64,000 nucleotides of DNA from Guyanagaster necrorhizus (Eukaryota > Basidiomycota > Agaricomycetes > Agaricales > Physalacriaceae): NCBI RefSeq assembly GCF_019112545.1, contig NW_025064887.1, positions 1,222,524 through 1,286,523 on the forward strand. The letters are read 5' to 3'. Positions within the stretch are counted from its first letter, which is position 1, and every line of letters begins with the position of its first letter. The notes under the pieces were generated by a model. The model was not told where the DNA came from and ran no database searches. It worked only from the letters and a program-made list of their open reading frames with translations. The position numbers were made by a program, and so were the translations under genes. Shown piece by piece: positions 37,187-45,603 of the stretch.

Positions 37187-37435
37187 CTCGTGGAAGAAGT
37201 GGGTAGCGCGATTGAGTGGTTGAAGAATAATAAGCTCGATTCCTTCGCTAAAGCGAAAAGTATCTTGGTCCCCTTCTTGATGCTTTACGCTTTAGGCCGT
37301 AAGTGCGCCTTTCAACCTAGGAATTTTTGCCAAAATCTTCCTGCCTTTCTATCAGAGCCCTTGACTCAAATCGTTGGTGTAGTCGGGCTTTTGCTTGCGG
37401 GTGTGCTTAGCGTACCAATGGTCTGTCATCTCTAA
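37187..37435 (+). pseudogene. Isolated exon pair, probably remnant of a small membrane protein gene
   Basis: After a CTTAG acceptor the frame reads LVEEVGSAIEWLKNNKLDSF ... KSILVPFLMLYAL. A possible GTAAGT-AG intron at about 37299-37359 keeps frame into PLTQIVGVVGLLLAGVLSV and a stop. It has no start codon of its own. It may be a 5' part of the neighbouring gene or a second piece of the decayed family at 36.3-36.9 kb. A hydrophobic helix is predicted by eye. Low confidence. Confidence 0.3.
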
Positions 37436-37736
37436 GCGGTCTTCTCTGTCTTGATAATCTACTCAAAGAGATAGTGGCCGCGACAGTAAGTCTCCCTTTT
37501 TATGCGTGTGGTCAGTTCTCAATTTAGCTGTTAAGGTCTTGTGTCAATCTGGCAATTGGCTCAAATCTGAGTAAGTAAAGGACTGATTCTGGGACAAATC
37601 AAGCACTGCAGCCTTCCTTTGTATAGTTTTCTGTAATTTGTTCAAACAGTACTTTATCTGATGAGTACGTCGGAGTTAGAAGTCAGTATTACTTCCTGTC
37701 TTCTCAGCCCCGAGCACCGGTTTGGCCAGTGCTGCG

Positions 37737-38204
37737 ATGAATCTAGGCCAGACCTACCCGCTTATCGTAGCCCAGTACGAGATCACAGGTCATCATCGAC
37801 GTACCGAGCACTGGAACCTTGCAGTTCTCGTGTCACCCAACTTATCACATACTTTCGAACTGCGCGGTAACTCAGATACGTTCACCTATGTGCACGATAC
37901 TGTATCGGTCCCGATTGGATCCATACCGACATATCGAGGAGGTTGTCACGTTGGCGAAGTACCATCTACGTCTATCGATCGACTAGATGAGCGCCTGAAG
38001 AGAGATGTCCCTGTGATCAGGCTCAATCTGAACTGGGATTGCCAGGATTGGGTATTGGAAGCGCTCAGAGTGTTGAAGGAGGACGGAATCACGTTTAAAG
38101 TGGTCAGCCAGGCCTACGTGAGAAAGGAGCTGTGGGAAGACATGGGGAGATGGCAGGAGGGAGATGACACGGTAGAGGAAAGGCATTTCTCGAATTCACA
38201 TTGA
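37737..38204 (+). CDS. DUF6914-like protein
   Basis: 155 aa from ATG 37737 (MNLGQTYPLIVAQYEITG). The sequence HWNLAVLVSP, FELRGNSDTFTYV, YRGGCHVGEV and NLNWDCQDWVLEALRVLKE matches, as I recall it, a family of short basidiomycete proteins with a conserved His/Cys/Asp set (HW, GGCHVGE, DCQDW) that suggests a papain-like/NlpC-type fold. The enzymatic role is my inference. An upstream exon is possible, since the frame is open back to an acceptor-like TTCTCAG at about 37707. It is the only intact gene between two pseudogenes, and its stop lies 28 bp from the end of the convergent monooxygenase pseudogene. Confidence 0.7.
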   Translation: MNLGQTYPLIVAQYEITGHHRRTEHWNLAVLVSPNLSHTFELRGNSDTFTYVHDTVSVPIGSIPTYRGGCHVGEVPSTSIDRLDERLKRDVPVIRLNLNWDCQDWVLEALRVLKEDGITFKVVSQAYVRKELWEDMGRWQEGDDTVEERHFSNSH

Positions 38205-38231
38205 TACATTGGTACGGTGAAAGCGAAAGCA

Positions 38232-39905
38232 TCAACCTTTTACTTTGTTCCTCTGTGCATCCCGTTCTTCCTTAAGTGTCTTGATCTCATCCACATCAAT
38301 CACCTTGAATGCCCATGTCAGCCAGTTTCCGCCGCTTCGCATACCCTTGAGACCCATATCTTCCAGTGGTTCATCAACTTACTGCGGCCACCTAAAGGTT
38401 CAACTGGTGGGAAGTTGGGTTGACGAGAACACAACCAAAGAACCCACGCCAAAAAGGCATACCCGTTGTTCGTAGTGAACTAGGAGATCCCGTTAATAAA
38501 AGCATATTGAATGCAAACAGACCTACGCACAGAAGCCCCGTTTATTGCGAAGCCCCCGCGCAATATATTCTTGGCTGGGACAATGCCCCGGTAGATAGAA
38601 GAGGCCCATTGCTCATTTTCTGGATGCGCAGAGGGTGGATTAGCAAGTGAGGCATCAAGACCAAATCCTGTAACGCGAGCCGGTGCAACAAGACTAATCT
38701 TCTCGCTATTAATGAACGAGAGAGAAGAAGCTGTTGTCACGCTTGACCCCTTCGCTATTCAATCGCACACTCCAGAATGGGGAATGCGCTCGTCGCAACG
38801 AAGAATTAGCAGGCACCTCGAAGGCAGTATACTACAAAGGACAATATGAGGATTACTCAAGTTTATGAACAAATAATCATGAAATATACAAACAGAATCC
38901 TGCTGCAAGAAATTCCAGGCGGCATGGACGATCTTGCTACCAACCCACGTCCCGTGGAGAAAACGCCTATTGATTTGAAGATCAGACGCAGGAGACCCTT
39001 TTAATGATTACTGCATACTCCAATTTCGTCCGTAGTTCGATATGGGGAGAAAGAATCGCCAGGGAACTACAAGGTGACCCTCAAGCTCAGTTCATACAGC
39101 GGTCTCAAAGACGACGATAACTTAGATACGAGGAAACGCTAATGACGCTTGTCAGTATATCCTCGAAGGCATCCTAAGTGTGTCACAAACTCTTGCACTG
39201 ATTTTCCACCTCCGACGACAACAATTGTTGGACTAGAATCACCGGATCCGCCCGAAGGTACAGCAGCAAGTATTTCATCCAAATGCTGGCCGAAATCAAT
39301 TGAATGCACCACAGTCCCTGGAAACCGACTTTGTTCGCAGCTTCCTGCGACAAGTAGGCAGGCGTTTTCAGTGCACTGCAGCCCTAGAAAAAACAAGTGA
39401 CTTGAGAGATTCGGTATCGGGAAAAAAAAACAAACACTCACTCCTGTACATAAAACAATCCGAGAAAATCTGAGGATCTCGCAGTCCGCGGCCTTTACGT
39501 TACGGACTGTGCTCCTCCGTTCGCTCTATGTTTAGAACATTGGTCTCGTATCTGATTTTTCCTGTTAAGAATTTATCATTAAATCTCTACATATATTGTC
39601 GCATGTCTTCGCCGCCTAGTTGGTCACCGTTTTTGGAAGAGGGAGGCGGCATTGGCATGCTGGAGAACCTGAACTCTCCGTGGACGTTATTAGCCATGTA
39701 ATCAGCCACGAGTTCTTGCATACTTGTTGAGTGTCAACCCTGGATAGACTCTTTCATCACTCCAAACACCGCATGGAGTGCGGTCCCTAGTAATGATCTG
39801 GACATCAGAGAATCCATCCTGTATTAAAATGTGCGCAGTGATCAGCCCTGCAGCGCCTGAACCGATGGTGCCAACGCTTTCAACACGAGGGTCTAGGTGT
39901 CCCAT
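38232..39905 (-). pseudogene. Flavin-containing monooxygenase pseudogene
   Basis: Nearly full-length but broken FMO-like gene. N-part: VGTIGSGAAGLITAHILIQD (FAD GxGxxG), SPCGVWSDERVYPGL-type text, then VHGEFRFSSMPMPPPSSKNG out of frame after an intron that has lost its AG. Next: stop after GGEDMRQYM, RFNDKFLTGKIRYETNVLNI, stop, frameshift to RIVLCTG, GCSALKTPAYLSQEAANKVG, frameshift to VVHSIDFGQHLDEIL and TIVVVGGGKSVQE (NADP GxGxxG-like). Further on: RFLHGTWVGSKIVHAAWNFL, ISLVAPARVTGFGLD, SLANPPSAHPENEQW, SIYRGIVPAKNILR, FTTNNGYAF and the tail GMRSGGNWLTWAFKVIDVDE ending at 38232. At least two stops and three frameshifts. The order of all blocks is preserved, so decay is recent. Confidence 0.88.
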
Positions 39906-40586
39906 TTTCCTAGGAAATATTTATACTTTAGCTTATTGCACGGCGAAAGTTCGACACTCACGCAGATACAAAGTATTTCCAATCCCTAGCGGTGGTGCAG
40001 AGAGATGAGGAGATATCGAACGAAAGAAAGCCGGTAAAAGCCACAGTCACAGTGCAGACTTCATTTACGATGTCACTTGCTCGGCCGACTCTTTTTTCAT
40101 GTGCCTTCCGCTGATCCCTTCTCTTGATCAGAAAAATCGTAAAAGATTTCTAACCCAGTTGTCACATTACGAGGCACTAGTGCATCAACGTTGTCAACGA
40201 AGACTGCCCAATGACATTACCTTGCGATAACATCGAGGCCTGAGCGATTGGCTCTACTTCGGGTACAAGTATTGGACGTGAGGTTTTTACATCCAGCAGG
40301 CATAAACTCAATCATCATGTGCGGGGTATGTCTTGCATTGCAATATAGAATACCCGTAGTAGTCCGAAGAAAGAGTGTGTGCGAGATAAAGTCGACCAGA
40401 ACAGTAAAACAAAAGTAAGGAGCAGAGAAGATAATCAGAGTCAAAAACTGAAGGAATATTCGACGTTCGCGCCTCCATCCAGATAGCAAGCGAAAGGCGA
40501 GGGTATCATCAATTCTCTACTAACGTAAACAACAGTGATAAGACAAGGTAGAATGTAGGCATGGTTCGGCTCACCGTCAGATGAGC
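39906..40586. other. Intergenic region
   Basis: 681 bp between the FMO pseudogene start and the CDC10 stop. Only short motif-free ORFs; probably 5' flank of the lost FMO gene and 3' region of CDC10. Confidence 0.5.
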
Positions 40587-41933
40587 TTAACGATCAGCAG
40601 GCGGGCGCTGGTTCACACCCTCCTTCAATGCCAACAACTGTTTTGAACGGAACGCCTCGTAGTGGATTTGAGCAGTTGTCTCAATCAAGTCTTGCAAGTG
40701 AGTCCTATTTGGGGTATCGTTCAGCAATTATTGACGTAAATCCAAAACGGACCGCCGCACCTTGTAAGGAAATTGCGCAAGTTCACAAACTCGCAATGGT
40801 TAGGGTCTTCAACGTTGACAACACCCCATCTGTTCTTGCGACCGCGAACAGACTTTCCTTCGATGATTACGGTGTTTTCTGAACCTACGATGGCGAACGG
40901 AATGATGTCCTAGCAACGAGTTGGGCCGGGAGTCTAGGAGAAGAAAGGATAGACATACTCGAATCGTCTCATTCAATTGAACCTCTTCATCATCATCCTC
41001 ATCTGTGTCGAAAGGATACAGCCGGATGTTATGATACACCAGCTCCTCCCGGATCTATTTATGGTCTCCTCGTAAGATGACGGCCTTCTGGAAAGAGGAT
41101 ATAATCTAACCTTCATTTTGAAGATGTCCCGCTCTTCCGCAGTCAAGCTGTCCGATTTGGCAATAACGGGGACAACGTTGACAACTTCACTGAGCTTCTT
41201 CATAACAATAACGTCGATTGGGCGGAGGGCATGGCCAGTTGGGTTGATGAAGTAAAGGCAGCAGTGAATTCGCGTGTCCTGGATATATCGGTCTCGCATA
41301 GCAGTGAGCTCCTTGCGGAGGTAAGCGCTGTGCTGGTCCTTGATGTATTTGATGATAGGATCCCAACTGCAATGGCATATAAGCATGAGTTACGTGCTAA
41401 GAGAGGAGCGAGCACGATCACGCACCAGTTTTCGTTGTTAATCTGGTCGCCATACCCCGGAGTGTCGACGATGTTCAAGCGAAGTTTGACGCCATTTTCC
41501 ACGATGACTAGGCCGGACGTAAAGGCGTCAGTATGCGTGCCAGACACGGACTTTAATCGCATATAAACGAGCCGAACGCCAACGCACCATGAGAAACAGC
41601 TTGGATCTCTGTGGTCTGCCTGACAGGTTCATCGGCTTGGAACCGTCCTTTCGAGTCAATCAAATGCGACGCAAAAATGGTGTTTATGAGCGTAGACTTT
41701 CCCAGTCCAGTTTGTCCTGTAATATGGCAATTTAGTCACCAGAAATGTCTTTCAGCTGCTTGACAACGCATTACAGTCGTGCTGATAGCATCGAAGAAGT
41801 TAAAGAAAACAAAATACGCACCGACAACGATTACATTAAATTGGAAGCCTCTTTTGAGCAACTTGTGTTCAATTTGTTGGGTGATGGAGTCAAAACCAAC
41901 GTAGGAGTCGGCGCGTATTTCCTCAGTAGCCAT
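40587..41933 (-). CDS. CDC10: Septin, Cdc10 class
   Basis: Filament-forming GTP-binding septin for septum and ring assembly; 313 aa, 7 exons (41822-41933, 41588-41716, 41426-41507, 41111-41366, 40959-41054, 40761-40909, 40587-40704). N-terminus SYVGFDSITQQIEHKLLKRG; P-loop GQTGLGKST rebuilt across intron 1 (105 nt, long for this locus); G3 DTPGYGD; septin signature IHCCLYFINPTGHALRPID; G4 AKSD; septin unique element GRKNRWGVVNVEDPNHCEF; end LRNFL/RTHLQDLIETTAQIHYE. It lacks a C-terminal coiled coil, and that absence together with the close alignment to yeast Cdc10 assigns the class. Confidence 0.96.
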
Positions 41934-42114
41934 TATTCAGCGAGCTGCGGGACAGAGAAAAAAGTGGTGGGTAGGGTCAACGACGAAGAAACGCACGACC
42001 CGCGCAGGGCAAATCTGGCTTTGGAACAACACACACAAACAACGATCGCCACAATTCGAATTTCAAACTCGTTGGCGCACTATAGACGCGTAGTGTTCTC
42101 CATTGTTTTTTGCC

Positions 42115-42158
42115 GACTATCACCATTTTATTTGTAGACTATCACCATTTCATTTGTA
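42115..42158 (+). repeat. 22 bp tandem duplication
   Basis: Two adjacent 22 bp copies (gactatcaccattt[t/c]atttg, then ta) differ at one base. They lie about 180 bp upstream of the CDC10 start in an otherwise unremarkable 560 bp gap (41934-42493) that contains the CDC10 promoter and the 3' end of the SH3 protein gene. Confidence 0.9.
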
Positions 42159-42493
42159 GACGACGGTCACAGGAGTTCTACCTCCCTTGCAGAGATTCTG
42201 CTAATCAACAGGAGTGAAGTGTACAGAAGTACAGATTACAGGACACAACACTGAATACTAGTAGTATGTACAAGGCCGCCTAGCTGCGGGAGTAAAATAA
42301 TGAGTAAAAAATAAGAAAATGCATGAACCAGTCATTGAAAAATATAAAGGGCCCAATACACCAGTCCAAGATATGGCCGATACGAATAGAAATAGGATGT
42401 AAAGGAATGAATCTGAAAGACGGCCCGAAAATGTCGCTGATACTAAGTTGTATGCAGTTGTATGCAAAGACGACAAGGTAACATAGAACTCAC

Positions 42494-43468
42494 CTAGTGC
42501 CTAACAGTGTTTAAGCCGTACAACGAACTCTCCCTGGCCGATTTCCTCAAATCCGACGTGGTGGCAGGAAGGCCGGAAGACGATGTCACACGCTCCAAAC
42601 ATTCTAGAGGCACCATGCCTTGCTCTTCTCTGCCATTGACGCACAAAGCCCACCCATCGTCAAATTCTTGTATGATTTGGATGGTCTCGCCATTTGTAAT
42701 AGGCAGTTCGTCAGGTAATGAAGGAATGAACCTGGACGTGACAATTGCAGAGCTGGACGAGGGAACTGTCCCTTGGCCAATACCAGTGCTTGCAGTATTA
42801 TTCCACGATGCGCTGGGTATAGTCAGAGGAGTGACCACAGTCGACTGGTTGAATTGCATGGCCGGTGACGGGGGGGCATCGTTGGACGTGCCGGAAACCG
42901 GTTCAAAGTTGGCGAGTCGCGGCCGACTAATCCACGTTGACACGCGAGAGCGTCGGCGCTGCATAAAGCGGTTCCGCAGTAGAACGAGAGCGACTACGAC
43001 AAGTACCAGAATAACGGCAATGACAATGCCAACAATGGCGCCCGCTGGCAGGGTCTGCTTAGACACCGCGCCATTTTGCTGTACGTCGGATGCAGAAGCG
43101 GATGTGGAAGCAATGACTGACACTGATGGCAACGGGGGTATCGAGGTTGTCGACGACTCTGATGAGGACGACCCCACTGAGGTTGATTCCGCCATTGATG
43201 AGCCGAAGGAAGAAGAGGAAGGCAGTGAAGTGGAAGACAGCAAAGAGGTGGACGATGAGGATCTGCTCGTGGCTGTCGTTGTCATTGTCGTTAGAGATAC
43301 ATCACTGGATGCTGCAGAGGACAACGACTTGGTTATGGTAATAGTTGTGATTGGAACAGTGCTGGTGGCATTTCCCTCTTGCTCGTCTCGTACTGAAATC
43401 TGTGGTAGCTGTGCCCATTTTCGATGACGAACCCGCTCAGCGGGAAGGTGATCAGAACTGGAGGGCAT
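42494..43468 (-). CDS. Single-pass membrane protein with Ser/Thr-rich ectodomain and cytosolic SH3 domain
   Basis: Single exon from ATG 43468, 324 aa. Residues 35-135 are Ser/Thr-rich (probable O-mannosylated stalk). A transmembrane helix follows near 140-165 (AGAIVGIVIAVILVLVVVAL) with a basic stop-transfer (RNRFMQRRRSR). The C-terminal SH3 domain at about 245-290 shows IPSLPDELPITNGETIQIIQ, EFDDGWALCVNG and GMVPLECLERV, with the expected ALYDY-type loss at the first strand but an intact W and PxxC/Y-type ridge. The layout resembles wall-stress sensors feeding polarity or MAPK scaffolds. A longer in-frame start at 43642 would add a hydrophobic stretch (FCFITFISFISSF) that could be a signal peptide, so the N-terminus is open. 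The stop TAG is directly followed by GTGAGT. Confidence 0.78.
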   Translation of the reverse strand: MPSSSDHLPAERVRHRKWAQLPQISVRDEQEGNATSTVPITTITITKSLSSAASSDVSLTTMTTTATSRSSSSTSLLSSTSLPSSSSFGSSMAESTSVGSSSSESSTTSIPPLPSVSVIASTSASASDVQQNGAVSKQTLPAGAIVGIVIAVILVLVVVALVLLRNRFMQRRRSRVSTWISRPRLANFEPVSGTSNDAPPSPAMQFNQSTVVTPLTIPSASWNNTASTGIGQGTVPSSSSAIVTSRFIPSLPDELPITNGETIQIIQEFDDGWALCVNGREEQGMVPLECLERVTSSSGLPATTSDLRKSARESSLYGLNTVRH

Positions 43469-45603
43469 CGTAAAGGAGAGTGTCGGATCTGAGTAGGAAA
43501 CAACGCCAGGAGAAGAAAATGAAGAAATGAAGGAAATGAAAGTTATAAAACAGAAATTATGCGAACCCCTCAAACAGAGGAAGGTCGTCGGGTGGCGTTG
43601 AATAGCAACATGGAATTGCCGAGAATAACTGTCAATGGTCACGCGTCACGTCCGCCCTGTTCTCATTTGGCAATCAACGTCAATCAATGCAATCAATGCA
43701 CCCGTCGTGCTACCATCACACGCAGTCGACAGTCATTTCTCCCGAAGAATATCTTCTTCATGGTGAGTACCGTTGTACCGGAATGCGGTTTATCGGCTCT
43801 TCACGCGTCGACTATCTCAATGGAACAGCACGCAGGACGGACGGTTCCATTGAATTTGGACTGGCGCAATAAGGGTGCGCCCTAGTATCGTCCAATATGA
43901 AAAGCATATGCAACTTCATCAAGAAGCTGCCAAGAAGCTACTGACCACAGGAACCATTCTCGGTCAATTCGGGTCAAGATATTCATTGTCAAGAGTGACG
44001 ATTCTTCGTGTACCGTTACACTGGCAGTCGTACGACATCGCCCCGGCGATACCGCGAACGTTCTTCGTAAGTTGCAGACGATGAAGCGAGAAAATATTCT
44101 GCAGTCCTTAAATAGGTCTAAGCTGCCATCCTTCGTTCTATTTTCTGCCTGAAAGTCCTGGGCTTACAACCAGAACGGTCCGCAGCGTATCAATATAATA
44201 ACTTAAAGCAAATGCATCCATGAACTCCACATGTAGTGTACAGCCTGCGACTGTCGGACATTCATACGTTTACGATACTCCATTCTCAGGAGCAGTTGAA
44301 GACCGAGCGTCCTCCCCAGATAAAAAATCACAACTTCCAAATCCCGAGTCATGAAATATCACTCAGAGTAAAATTCAGTCCCCGGGACGAAATCGAGACC
44401 GAGGAAGGCGCAATCGCTAGGAACTTCAGTGTGGCTCCACTGCCAAAACAAAAGAGCGCATCATCGGCGCCAAGATTGATTGGATTCGGAGAAACGGTTG
44501 AACGCAAATATTATTCGCATCAAGAAAAAGACCATGTTGACTGACTCCCATCCGATTGATCTTCGAAGTTTCAAGCTGAGGCTGTAAATGAAGTTGATAT
44601 TCGGTCCAGCAAAAATAGGCCGAAATCCGTTGTCAAGTTCCTTGTTCCCCACTGAACTCCGAAAAAGGATACTTAATTATATCAATCAGAAGTAAATACT
44701 GACTCGTGGGAAAAAGTTAACTTGCCACCAAGTTTATTATTCATGCCGTTACGGTACCTGCGACACTAGTTAGTAATTCATCCATCTTGAACATATATTC
44801 GAGATATGTGGAGCTAGACTGATTTTTATCTGATGACGCGTCCTGCATCCCACTCGCTTCAGATACGCTTCTTCTGAAAATCTTGAATATCCTTCGTGAT
44901 TGCCCACTGAAGCGCTTACCGAACCTTCTAGATACACCTGCGGCTCCGCTACCGGACACTAATCCAATTCCTTGGTGCTTCTACAAAATCGCGTCCAACA
45001 TCGAGTGTTCTCTCAGCTTGACGCTTCCCCAACATCGCTCCAGCTATCTCCCCTCTGCTTTCAGCGCTGAGCAGCTCCCTTGCAACTCTAAAAATTCAGC
45101 GACCACTAAATTATGATTGTCGGCCTTTGCTCTACGTATATCTCTTCAACCTGCTGCATGATCCCTGCCAAGAGTGGAAATTCGTTAACAAGAATAGAAA
45201 ATGTCGCCTTTAATGGCAGAAGATCAATTTCTTCATGTTCTGGATTCAGCAACCCGATGGTTTACAAGCCACCACTGTGCCGGTGACTTCTGACGATGTC
45301 GTTGAGCGGTCCGGAGTATGAAGAAACCAGTGGTCATTTCTATCAGCCGTCGTCGCGTAGATGGTCCTTCCTGACTTGGTGGATGCTCCAGAATGTTACG
45401 GTAAGTGTAGTGTATCTGATTGTTATCATTGATAAAAATGATAATGGCGCGAAAGACCAATTGAATAGAACAGCCACGAGTCTTGACACGTCGCTTGTCG
45501 CTACCGCATGTCCTGGGCAAACGTGTTCACTTTAGAGAGGACACGTCATGGCGAGTATAAATGACAAGTTTGTGCTGCTGGATAAAATATATTTATCCCC
45601 ATA
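43469..45603. other. Gap of 2.1 kb with one coding-like relic
   Basis: Mostly motif-free. On the minus strand, 44741-45240 contains protein-like pieces in different frames (FPLLAGIMQQVEEIYVEQRP; AEFLELQGSCSALKAEG, then a stop; RFGKRFSGQSRRIFKIFRRS), suggesting a decayed gene of unknown type. 45555-45560 is a TATAAA box about 45 bp upstream of the Hsp70 start. Confidence 0.4.

Noticed and set aside
42507..43427. Plus-strand ORF of 306 codons, Asp/Glu-rich
   Set aside because: Antisense of the Ser/Thr-rich membrane SH3 protein; the acidic text is the mirror of its Ser codons and has no motifs.
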